5,899 nt of DNA from Chloroflexota bacterium (GCA_013694835.1 JACDBP010000386.1:1-5899); one strand, 5' to 3'. Shown: positions 1 through 5,899, counted from the first letter of the stretch. The notes: a model not told the origin generated them from the sequence alone. A program made the numbers and translations.

Positions 1-392
1 TGCCACGGTCCGACGGCCCGGCCACGCGACCCGAGGCGGCAGACGGCCCGACGGATCGAACCGCTCCGGCCCAACCGCGACGTATCGACGACCTCCACGG
101 TGCTCGGCAGCCTCATGGTGGGCGAACCCCATCGGATCTGGGCCGGTATGGTGCAAGTCCGACCGAATAGGCCCCCGATCAGCGGCGACATCCTCTGTCA
201 CGGACATGCCGGAGGCGCCTGCAGGTCGCGGTTGAACCGCACCGACCCACCGGCGCAGCTTGGCAAGGGTTCGAGCCACCGCGTCCGTCCGGGTCAGGCT
301 AGCGAGGCCAGGCAGCGCCCCGGCCCAGGGACAGTTCGCAGAGGCAGTGCCGCGCACGTCGTCGAGCGAGCGGCACCGATGACGGCCACGTG
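1..392. other. Upstream region without a supportable gene
   Basis: No reading frame here gives a recognisable protein. On the + strand, frame 1 stays open from the left edge to 564, but it overlaps the methyltransferase gene by about 160 bases and its translation is Arg/Pro/Ser-rich without any domain. Frame 3 is open from the edge to a TAG at 168-170 and could be the tail of a gene to the left. On the - strand a frame is open from an ATG at 207 to the left edge (about 69 codons), but its third-position G/C is clearly lower than in the real genes and the product is unfamiliar. The region also holds a hairpin-forming stretch at 140-174. It is best read as an intergenic/regulatory region or the ends of genes outside the window. 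Confidence 0.55.
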
Positions 393-404
393 TACGCTAC
401 GGCC
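393..404 (+). promoter_or_regulatory. Probable -10 box of a leaderless promoter for the HMT/MTHFR gene
   Basis: TACGCT (393-398) fits the TAnnnT form of a sigma70-type -10 box and lies six bases before the ATG at 405, so transcription would start at or very near the start codon. No purine-rich Shine-Dalgarno sequence precedes the ATG, and I see no convincing -35 at the expected distance. The box is preceded by the palindrome CACGTG (387-392), whose role, if any, is unknown. The same arrangement is seen in front of the next two genes, which raises confidence. Confidence 0.5.
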
Positions 405-2390
405 ATGGTCGCCACCCACGGGTCCCATGCTCGTCGTAGCTTCGCCGCGCGGCTGGAGGCCGGACCGCTGCTCTTCGACGGGGCGATGGGCACCCTGCTC
501 TTCGGCCAGGGGATCCCGCAGCGCGCCTCGCTCGACGAGCTCGTCGAGAGCCGCCCGGAGCTGATCGGCGCGGTCCACCGCAGCTACATCGCGGCGGGCG
601 CGGACGCCATCACCACGAACAGTTTCGGGGCCAACCGGCTGCGACTCGCGCCGTTCGGGCTGGCAGCACGGGCCGCCAGGCTCAACCGCCGGGCAGCGCA
701 GATCGCGCGCGAGGCCCGTGACGTGTCGGGCCGCGAGGTCCTCGTGGCGGGCTCGATCGGGCCACTCCACCCTGCGGTCCACGGCCCCGAGCGGCCGCAC
801 CTGCCGGAGGTCCGGGAAGCCTTCCGCGAGCAGGTCGAGGGGCTGCTCGAGGGCGGCGTGGACGTGCTCGTCTTCGAGACGTTCAGCGACCTCGAAGAGC
901 TGCTGGCCGGTATCGGCGAGGCGCAGGCACTGTCCGACCTGCCGATCGTCGCGGAGATGACGTTCGGCGAAGAGCTCGTGGCGATCGATGGGACGACCCC
1001 CGCGGCGGCTGCGGCGGCATTGACCGCCGCCGGTGTCGAGGCCATCGGCGTCAACTGCGGGGTCGGGCCGCTCGTTTGCCTCGACGCACTGGTCCAGATC
1101 GGGCCTGCCACGCCGGGGATCGCCCGTTCGATCATGCCCAACGCCGGCCTTCCGCAGCGGGTCGAGGGCCAGTTCGTCTACGCGGCCGGCCCGTCGTACT
1201 TCGCCGAAGCGGTGGAGCGGTTCATCGGCGCCGGCGCGGCGATCATCGGCGGCTGTTGCGGCACCACGCCAGAGCACATCGCGGCGATGCGACAGTGGCT
1301 CGACCGCGCCGCCGCTCGAGCCGCTGGAACGGCCGCCGCGACGAGCGACGTCGAAGCGCCGGTCGCCGGCCAGCGGCGGGTCATCGGTGCCACGCCCCGG
1401 ACGGCGCTCGTCGAGCGCTCCGGCGCCTCTTTCGATGCGCCGCCGCCGCCCACGCGCCTCGCCCAGCGGCTCGAGGAGGGCGGCTTCGTCATCAGCGTCG
1501 AGATCGATCCGCCGCGCTCCGTCCGCATCGAGCGCACCATCGAGGCAGCGCTGCTGCTGAAGGACGCCGGCGTCGATCTCGTGAACATCAGCGACAGCGC
1601 GATGGCGCGAGTCCGGATGGGTGCCATGGCCGTCGCCTTCGGCATCCAGCACGACCTCGACCTGGAATGCCTGGTCCACTTCACGACCCGCGACCGGAAC
1701 CTGATGGCGCTCGAGTCGGAGCTGCTCGGCGCGCACGCCCTCGGGGTCCGCAACATCCTGGCGCTCACCGGGGATCCGCCGCGCGTCGGCGACTACCCGA
1801 CGGGCACGGGTATCTGGGACGTCGACTCGACCGGGCTCATCGGGATCCTGCGGCGGCTGAATCGCGGAGAGGACCAGGGCGGCAAACCGATCGGCGCACC
1901 GGCGGGCTTCACCATCGCCTGCGCCCTCGACCCGACAGCGGCCGACACCGACAAGGAGATCGAGCGCCTCACCGGCAAGCTCGAGGCCGGGGGCCAGGTG
2001 ATCATGACCCAGCCGATCTACGAGCGCGGCCAGTGGGAGCGCTTCATGGAGCGGGCCTCACGGCACTTCGGCAGCGACCGTCTGCCGCGGCCGGTGCTCC
2101 TTGGCATCCTGCCGCTGCACACCGCCCGCCACGCCGAGTTCCTCCACAACGAGGTCCCGGGCATCACCATCCCGGACCACGTGCGTGCCGCGATGCACGC
2201 CGCCGGGGAGCGCGGTGCCGAAGTCGGCCTCGAGATGGCGCGCCAGCTCCTCGACGAGATGTCGCCGCACGTTCAGGGGACCTACATCATGCCGAGCTTC
2301 GGCCGCTACGAGCTGGCCGCCGAGCTTGTACGCAGGCTCCGCGCCGAAGCTCCCGTCCCGGCCGCCCTTCCCGCCACCGTGCCGGCCTGA
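405..2390 (+). CDS. yitJ: Bifunctional homocysteine S-methyltransferase / 5,10-methylenetetrahydrofolate reductase
   Basis: A cytoplasmic enzyme of the methionine and folate cycles. The N-terminal half (about residues 15-305) is a homocysteine S-methyltransferase TIM barrel. It has FDGAMGTLL at 24-32, a first zinc-ligand Cys in VNCGVGP (C218) and the paired zinc Cys in GGCCGTTP (C284, C285), so the Zn-thiolate site for homocysteine looks intact. After an Ala/Pro-rich linker (about 305-350), the C-terminal half (about 350-645) is an MTHFR barrel that makes 5-methyl-THF using FAD. It has FVISVEIDPPR with the conserved Glu at 366, HFTTRDRN at 425-432, ALTGDPP at 453-459 and MTQPIYE at 534-540. 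Order and length (661 residues) match Bacillus YitJ, from which the symbol is borrowed. There is no cobalamin-binding domain, so it is not MetH; the methyl donor cannot be told from sequence. I chose the ATG at 405 because a -10-like box lies six bases upstream; an in-frame GTG at 390 would add five residues but overlaps that box. Confidence 0.96.
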   Translation: MVATHGSHARRSFAARLEAGPLLFDGAMGTLLFGQGIPQRASLDELVESRPELIGAVHRSYIAAGADAITTNSFGANRLRLAPFGLAARAARLNRRAAQIAREARDVSGREVLVAGSIGPLHPAVHGPERPHLPEVREAFREQVEGLLEGGVDVLVFETFSDLEELLAGIGEAQALSDLPIVAEMTFGEELVAIDGTTPAAAAAALTAAGVEAIGVNCGVGPLVCLDALVQIGPATPGIARSIMPNAGLPQRVEGQFVYAAGPSYFAEAVERFIGAGAAIIGGCCGTTPEHIAAMRQWLDRAAARAAGTAAATSDVEAPVAGQRRVIGATPRTALVERSGASFDAPPPPTRLAQRLEEGGFVISVEIDPPRSVRIERTIEAALLLKDAGVDLVNISDSAMARVRMGAMAVAFGIQHDLDLECLVHFTTRDRNLMALESELLGAHALGVRNILALTGDPPRVGDYPTGTGIWDVDSTGLIGILRRLNRGEDQGGKPIGAPAGFTIACALDPTAADTDKEIERLTGKLEAGGQVIMTQPIYERGQWERFMERASRHFGSDRLPRPVLLGILPLHTARHAEFLHNEVPGITIPDHVRAAMHAAGERGAEVGLEMARQLLDEMSPHVQGTYIMPSFGRYELAAELVRRLRAEAPVPAALPATVPA

Positions 2391-2420
2391 GACAAGCCCG
2401 TCGAACGACCCTTCATCGGC

Positions 2421-2434
2421 TACAGTCTCCGACG
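2421..2434 (+). promoter_or_regulatory. Probable -10 box before the TPM/DUF2207-like gene
   Basis: TACAGT (2421-2426) matches TAnnnT and ends eight bases before the ATG at 2435. There is no Shine-Dalgarno sequence between the previous stop codon (2388-2390) and this ATG. A poor -35 candidate, GTCGAA at 2400-2405, lies 15 bases upstream within the short inverted repeat GTCGAACGAC (2400-2409). The arrangement implies a very short or absent 5' leader and expression independent of the preceding gene despite the 44-base gap. Confidence 0.5.
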
Positions 2435-4729
2435 ATGAGGGGTCGACGCGGTCCGTTCCTGTGGCTTCCCCGATCCGCGGCGGCAGCGCTCGCGCTGCTC
2501 GCGGTCGCGGGCCTCGGCCAGGCCCTGGCGGCCGGCCCACCGTTCCCGGACCCAGAGGCCGGCAAGTCGGTGTACGACACGGCGAACGTCCTGCCGCGTG
2601 CCGCCGAGGATGCTGCCGGTGACCTGGTCCGTGAGATCGCCCGGAAGCACGCCGTCCGCGTCGTCGTCTACACGCAGCGCAAGCCAGACGCCGACACGGC
2701 TGTCGCGAAGGTCGACGCAGCCGCGCTGCTCGAGCAGTGGCAGGTCGGCGGGTCCGCCGGCAACGGGATGGTGCTCATGTTCGATCTCGGCCCGGCGGGC
2801 CGTGAGGGTGTGGCAGCGATCGCCGCTGGTCCCGGGTTCCACGAACGCTTTCTCGATGAGAGAGCCCTCGAGGCGCTGGCAGGGAGCCTCGTCGAGCCAG
2901 GCGCCGAAGCGGGCGACATCCCGGGAGCGATCACCGAGACACTCTCGGCCCTGTCCGCGCTCCGGGCGACGGCCACCACCGGGCCAAGCGGCTCAGTGGT
3001 ACCCAGCGGCGCCTCGCCCCGCCCATCGGGCAGCGGCAGCCCCCTGCCGGGCGCGACCCCCTCCGCGGTGCCTGCGGCATCAGGCCCGGCGGGTCCGCCA
3101 TACCCGGCGCCGGTCGAGAACGTGGTGGTCTATGACTTCGCGAACATCTTCGAGCCCGTAACCGAGAGCACGCTCACCGCGACCATCGCGACGATCGAGC
3201 AGCGGACCGGCGCGGAGATCGTCGTCTACAGCCAGGTCAAGCCGGAGAGCGATACCTCCGAGGAGGCCGAACGGGACGCCGCGGCGCTCATCGACCAATG
3301 GGGCATCGGCCGGAAGGGATTCGACGACGGGCTGGCCATCCTGTTCGACATGGACCAGCCCTCCGGGACCCACGGGCAGGTCCAGCTGTTCGGCGCGCCG
3401 GGCTATCGCGCGACATACCTCTCCGACCGGGAGCGGCAGGAGATCTTCGAAAAGGAGATGCTGCCGCTCCTCGGGACCGGCGACATGGACGGCGCGGTGC
3501 TCGCGGCGATGCGACGGATCGACTCCGCGACGACACCGGAGCACGCCGCGTCGCTCAACCAGGCGCGCCAGCTCGATGGGGCGATGGGACTCCTCGTCGC
3601 GCCGGGGCTGCTGATGCTGCTGGTCGGCTGGGCCGGCTGGCACTGGCTGCGATACGGCCGCGATCCCGAGTACCTGGACGACCCGTCCATCCTGATGCCC
3701 GCACCGCCCAGGGATCTCACCGCGGCGACTGGGGCGCTCATCATGGAGGGCCGTGCCACGCGGCTGGCGCTGACCACCGCGATGCTGGACCTCGCGAGCC
3801 GTGGAGAGCTGGCATTCATCGACGAGTCCGGCAAGCTCAGCAAGAAGGTGAGCCTTCAACTGCTGGAGCCGAGGACGAACGACCCGCAGCTGGCCCGCGC
3901 CCGCCGACGACCGTTGAGCGAAGCCGAGGAGTACGCCCTTGGACAGCTTCACGGGATGCCGCACCACGCCGACGGGGTGATCAGCCAGGAGGACCTGCTG
4001 GGCTTCGGGGCTTCGGTCGGCGACTTCGACCGAAAGCTCGAGCGACACGCGGTCGCGAAGGGTTGGCTCCGTGACGAGCCCGGCAAGGTGACCAACCGCT
4101 GGGCGGGGTGGGCTTTCATCGAGGTCATCGCCGGCGTGGTGGTGCTGGCAGTCGCCCTCGCGCTGGGCAGCCAGGGGTTCCTGCTGACGGCACTCGGGTT
4201 GATCGCCGCGGGGATCGCCACGTTCATCATCGCCCGCCAGATGCCGGCACGGACGATGGCTGGCGCGATGATCAGGGCGATGCTCCAGGCCTACCAGCGG
4301 ACGCTGCGAAAGACGATGGAGCTGGCCCGCTCCATGCAGCAGGTGGTCGAAAGTCGGGCCGCGCCGTGGCTCGAGACCCCCGACCAGGCGCTCGTCTGGA
4401 GTGTCGCGCTCGGCCTGCGGGAGGACGTCCAGCGGGTGCTGGCGCGCAGCGTGGAGGACGCGCAGGCGGGCAACACGGCCTCCTCACAGGCCTGGCTGCC
4501 AGCGTGGTACGGGGGCTCGGCGCTCACCGGCACGGGCACGGGCGGCGGCAGCCTCGACTCGACCACCGGCCTGTTCTCCTCTAGCGTGATCCCGAACGTC
4601 GACTCGATGTTCGCGGCCGTCGGCACCATCGGGGACTCGCCCTCATCGTCCGGCAGCAGCGGCGGGTTCAGTGGCGGCAGTAGTGGCGGGGGCGGCGGGG
4701 GCGGCGGCGGCGCGGGGGGCGGCTTCTAG
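2435..4729 (+). CDS. Secreted/membrane protein with two tandem TPM domains and a DUF2207-like C-terminal module
   Basis: A 764-residue envelope protein of unknown precise function. Residues 1-33 are a signal peptide (Arg-rich start, Ala/Leu core, ending QALAAG). Two TPM-type domains follow, at about 46-178 (VYDTANVLP, VVVYTQRKP, LLEQW) and 232-365 (VYDFANIFE, IVVYSQVKP, LIDQWGIG), joined by a Pro/Ser/Gly linker (about 180-227). A transmembrane helix at about 384-404 leads into WLRYGRDPEY, typical of DUF2207 proteins, then a soluble part (RLALTTAMLDLASRGEL at 443-459) and a membrane hairpin (about 557-577 and 581-601). The positively charged flanks put the TPM domains outside, with 405-556 and 602-764 in the cytoplasm. 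The tail contains PAWYGG (689-694) and ends in Ser/Gly and a run of nine Gly. TPM domains have been linked to phosphatase activity in plant TLP18.3, but no activity is claimed here. The frame stays open far upstream, but that part overlaps the previous gene in another frame; the ATG at 2435 opens a good signal peptide. Confidence 0.88.
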   Translation: MRGRRGPFLWLPRSAAAALALLAVAGLGQALAAGPPFPDPEAGKSVYDTANVLPRAAEDAAGDLVREIARKHAVRVVVYTQRKPDADTAVAKVDAAALLEQWQVGGSAGNGMVLMFDLGPAGREGVAAIAAGPGFHERFLDERALEALAGSLVEPGAEAGDIPGAITETLSALSALRATATTGPSGSVVPSGASPRPSGSGSPLPGATPSAVPAASGPAGPPYPAPVENVVVYDFANIFEPVTESTLTATIATIEQRTGAEIVVYSQVKPESDTSEEAERDAAALIDQWGIGRKGFDDGLAILFDMDQPSGTHGQVQLFGAPGYRATYLSDRERQEIFEKEMLPLLGTGDMDGAVLAAMRRIDSATTPEHAASLNQARQLDGAMGLLVAPGLLMLLVGWAGWHWLRYGRDPEYLDDPSILMPAPPRDLTAATGALIMEGRATRLALTTAMLDLASRGELAFIDESGKLSKKVSLQLLEPRTNDPQLARARRRPLSEAEEYALGQLHGMPHHADGVISQEDLLGFGASVGDFDRKLERHAVAKGWLRDEPGKVTNRWAGWAFIEVIAGVVVLAVALALGSQGFLLTALGLIAAGIATFIIARQMPARTMAGAMIRAMLQAYQRTLRKTMELARSMQQVVESRAAPWLETPDQALVWSVALGLREDVQRVLARSVEDAQAGNTASSQAWLPAWYGGSALTGTGTGGGSLDSTTGLFSSSVIPNVDSMFAAVGTIGDSPSSSGSSGGFSGGSSGGGGGGGGGAGGGF
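2531..3529 (+). repeat. Diverged internal duplication encoding two TPM domains
   Basis: Residues 33-178 and 219-365 of the membrane protein align without a gap over the first part, at a constant offset of 186 residues. AGPPFPDP/VYDTAN pairs with AGPPYPAP/VYDFAN, and VVYTQRKPDADT pairs with VVYSQVKPESDT. The offset then shifts to 187 at DAAAL..QW and 188 at the following (N/D)G. The Pro-rich lead-in is included in the repeat. The nucleotide sequences have diverged, so this is an old duplication kept at protein level, not a recent DNA repeat. Confidence 0.75.
4685..4722 (+). repeat. G-rich low-complexity tract encoding the poly-Gly tail
   Basis: This stretch just before the stop codon is almost entirely GGC/GGG codons and encodes nine consecutive Gly plus most of the final AGGG. 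It holds three runs of five or six G (4688-4692, 4697-4701, 4714-4719) and several GG pairs on the coding strand. Gly-rich tails ending in Gly-Phe or a similar residue are common in TPM and DUF2207 proteins, so the coding reading is normal. Such tracts are also prone to length change and sequencing error. Confidence 0.7.
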
Positions 4730-4765
4730 CCTGGGCGGCGGCCGTAAGAGAGCATCCGGGCGCCG

Positions 4766-4800
4766 TTCGAACCCGTGCCGCGGCCGGTTAGACTCGCTCC
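4766..4800 (+). promoter_or_regulatory. Probable -35/-10 promoter of the NTF2-like gene, leaderless type
   Basis: TAGACT (4789-4794) fits TAnnnT and ends six bases before the ATG at 4801. TTCGAA (4766-4771), 17 bases upstream, is a weak -35 candidate that agrees with TTGACA at three of six positions. It sits inside the perfect 8-base palindrome GTTCGAAC (4765-4772), which could alternatively be an operator half of its own. There is no Shine-Dalgarno sequence before the ATG. Confidence 0.5.
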
Positions 4801-5130
4801 ATGGGTGCCGCCGAGACCATGGACGACTTCTTCGAGCGCCTCAACGCGGGCGACAGGACCGGCGCCGTGGCGCTGATGGACGAGAAGACCGAGATGCGCA
4901 TCCACGTTGCCGGCAACGTCCGGATGATGCGCGGGGTGGAGCAGGTCGGCGGCTGGTTCCTCCGTTCGGAGAAAGGACGCAGGATGCTGCCCGGCGACGT
5001 GCGCGAGATGGGCAACACCTACGAGTGCAACCTCCTCGTGATCATCCCCGGGTCGCAGTCCCTCCAGCTCGACGCCACGTTCCGCGTCGAAGCCGGCCGG
5101 ATCACCGCCATCAACATCGCCCAACGGTGA
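4801..5130 (+). CDS. NTF2-like / SnoaL-like family protein
   Basis: A 109-residue soluble protein, the usual size of a single-domain NTF2-like (cone-shaped alpha+beta barrel) protein. It opens with an N-terminal helix (MDDFFERLNAGD at 7-18), followed by AVALMDEKTEMRIHV (22-36), where the pocket-lining strand would lie, and a G-rich helix-forming part (RGVEQVGGWFL, 44-54). It ends with the hallmark last strands (LDATFRVEAGRITAINI, about 90-106). Members range from enzymes (isomerases, dehydratases, cyclases) to ligand-binding proteins, so no substrate can be assigned; I see no signal peptide or membrane segment. The ATG at 4801 is chosen because the -10-like box lies six bases ahead; an in-frame ATG at 4819 would cut six residues. 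It starts 71 bases after the TPM gene and converges on the LysM gene. Confidence 0.85.
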   Translation: MGAAETMDDFFERLNAGDRTGAVALMDEKTEMRIHVAGNVRMMRGVEQVGGWFLRSEKGRRMLPGDVREMGNTYECNLLVIIPGSQSLQLDATFRVEAGRITAINIAQR

Positions 5131-5145
5131 CCTGGCTCACGGAGG

Positions 5146-5173
5146 CTGGGTGCTCGACCGTTGGCGCGCCCAG
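5146..5173. terminator. Inverted repeat between convergent genes, possible bidirectional terminator
   Basis: CTGGGTGC (5146-5153) can pair with GCGCCCAG (5166-5173), giving an eight-pair stem with one T-G wobble around a 12-base loop. It lies within the 49-base gap between two converging stop codons, where a shared terminator is expected. No T-run follows on either strand, so it is not a textbook intrinsic terminator, and short GC stems arise easily by chance in such GC-rich DNA. Confidence 0.3.
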
Positions 5174-5179
5174 GACGGT

Positions 5180-5899
5180 CTACTGGGTGGCCGAAGCCGT
5201 GGGACTCGGGATGTCTGAGGCACCTGCTGACGGCGAGGCGAACGGGTCGGGGATGTTGATGCGGTCGCCGACCCGCAGCGCGTTGATGTTGGTGATCTGC
5301 GGATTCGCCGCCTTCAGCTCATCGAGCGTGAGGTTGAAACGCGACGCGATGCCGCTGAAGGTGTCGCCACGTTTGACGATGTAGACCTGCGGCGTGGCAG
5401 GTACCGGCGTCGAAGGACTGGGGGTGACCGTGGGGCGTGCGGAGGTGGGAGGGGTGGGCGACGAAGCGCCGCCGCCACCAGGTCCACCCGCGAACAGCCC
5501 GGGGAGAGCGAACAGGATGGCCGCCGCCAGGACGAGCGCGATCCCCCCGACGGCTACCGGTGGCAGCCGTCCGAGCCGTGGCAAGCCCGGCATCCCCACG
5601 CGCGTTCGAAGGGTCGGGTAGGCCTCGAATCGGCGTGGCCGCTCCCAGTCGCGCTCGCCCTCGAACGGGCCGGTCCGCATCTGGCGCCCGGCTGGCGTGG
5701 CCATCTGTTTCACGGGCGGCAGGTACTCGGGCTCGGGGAGGCCCGTCGATCCCGCCGTTCGGACCGACGAACGGGGTGGGGCCGGTACCGGTGGCGGCTG
5801 CGGCCCAGGACCGGCGGCTGGCGGCGGGTATGAACCGAGGGACGATGGCGGGTGCGACCCGCGGCGAGCGGCGACCTGCACCTCGCGCGGCGGCGCGTG
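5180..5899 (-). CDS. LysM-domain membrane protein with Pro-rich N-terminal region (5' end outside or at the window edge)
   Basis: A predicted single-pass envelope protein that would bind peptidoglycan or a related glycan. Counting from a GTG at 5881 (233 residues): residues 1-60 are Pro/Ser/Gly-rich, 61-106 Arg-rich, and about 107-131 form a transmembrane helix (VGGIALVLAAAILFALPGLF). A Thr/Pro/Ser linker spans 132-164. One LysM domain lies at 166-211, with YIVKRGDTFSGIASRFNLTL, then LKAANPQI and LRVGDRINIP. A Ser/Pro/Thr tail ends the protein. The Arg-rich N-terminal side should be cytoplasmic, with the LysM outside. The frame stays open from the GTG to the right edge and remains Pro-rich, so the real start is probably beyond the window; in-frame ATGs at residues 60, 68 and 97 would remove most of the N-terminal region. 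No catalytic domain accompanies the LysM. It converges on the NTF2-like gene. Confidence 0.85.
   Translation of the reverse strand, partial: HAPPREVQVAARRGSHPPSSLGSYPPPAAGPGPQPPPVPAPPRSSVRTAGSTGLPEPEYLPPVKQMATPAGRQMRTGPFEGERDWERPRRFEAYPTLRTRVGMPGLPRLGRLPPVAVGGIALVLAAAILFALPGLFAGGPGGGGASSPTPPTSARPTVTPSPSTPVPATPQVYIVKRGDTFSGIASRFNLTLDELKAANPQITNINALRVGDRINIPDPFASPSAGASDIPSPTASATQ

Noticed and set aside
268..277. GGTTCGAGCC, resembling a tRNA T-arm
   Set aside because: The flanking bases do not form the five-pair T stem and no acceptor, D or anticodon arm can be drawn around it.
390..404. GTG at 390 as the start of the HMT/MTHFR gene
   Set aside because: It would overlap the -10-like TACGCT and has no ribosome binding site; the ATG at 405 fits the leaderless pattern seen at the next two genes.
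100..564. 154-codon + strand frame at the left end
   Set aside because: It overlaps the start of the HMT gene by 160 bases and has no domain, no Shine-Dalgarno and no -10-like box before its ATG; composition is that of random GC-rich DNA.
294..1736. 480-codon open frame on the - strand
   Set aside because: It lies wholly opposite the HMT/MTHFR gene, its product is Arg/Asp/Gly-rich with no domain, and such antisense frames are expected from the strong third-position G/C bias.
1076..2434. Upstream extension of the TPM gene frame
   Set aside because: The extra 453 residues overlap the methyltransferase/reductase gene in another frame and look like Arg/Pro-rich shadow translation; the ATG at 2435 begins a clean signal peptide.
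3080..4048. 322-codon open frame on the - strand opposite the TPM gene
   Set aside because: Same explanation: a low-complexity Arg/Val/Glu/Leu-rich product with no recognisable family, opposite a well-supported gene.
4671..5384. 237-codon + strand frame spanning the end of the TPM gene, the NTF2-like gene and part of the LysM gene
   Set aside because: It runs out of frame through three better-supported genes and has no domain; its length reflects base composition only.

Overview
The window is high-GC bacterial DNA (roughly 70% G+C by eye) with strong G/C preference at third codon positions. Three complete genes on the + strand are followed by one converging gene on the - strand that runs off the right edge. 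The gene set is a fused homocysteine methyltransferase/MTHFR, a TPM/DUF2207-type membrane protein, a small NTF2-like protein and a Pro-rich LysM membrane protein. Together with -10-like TAnnnT boxes directly in front of ATG codons that lack Shine-Dalgarno sequences, this suits a Chloroflexota bacterium (for example the Limnocylindria/Ellin6529 group) or possibly an actinobacterium. That assignment is inference; no rRNA or other marker gene is present.

Layout. Positions 1 to about 392 contain no gene I can support; they hold a GC-rich hairpin with a faint resemblance to parts of a cobalamin riboswitch. Positions 405-2390 encode a 661-residue fusion of homocysteine S-methyltransferase (N-terminal) and 5,10-methylenetetrahydrofolate reductase (C-terminal). 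After 44 bases, 2435-4729 encodes a 764-residue secreted/membrane protein with a signal peptide, two tandem TPM domains, a transmembrane helix, a DUF2207-like cytoplasmic part with a second membrane hairpin, and a poly-glycine tail. Positions 4801-5130 encode a 109-residue NTF2/SnoaL-like protein. A 49-base convergent gap with a short inverted repeat separates it from a LysM-domain membrane protein on the - strand (5180 to the right edge, 5' end not in the window).

How the genes relate. The first gene belongs to one-carbon and methionine metabolism. The second and fourth are cell-envelope proteins of unknown precise role. I see no shared pathway. The three + strand genes lie in a row, but each has its own promoter-like box just before its start codon, so they need not form an operon.

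The two observations most worth a second look are the duplicated TPM domain fused to a DUF2207-like membrane module, and the consistent leaderless-type promoter arrangement. I found no CRISPR array, mobile element, defence system, tRNA or rRNA, and nothing that I can honestly call a new biological system.
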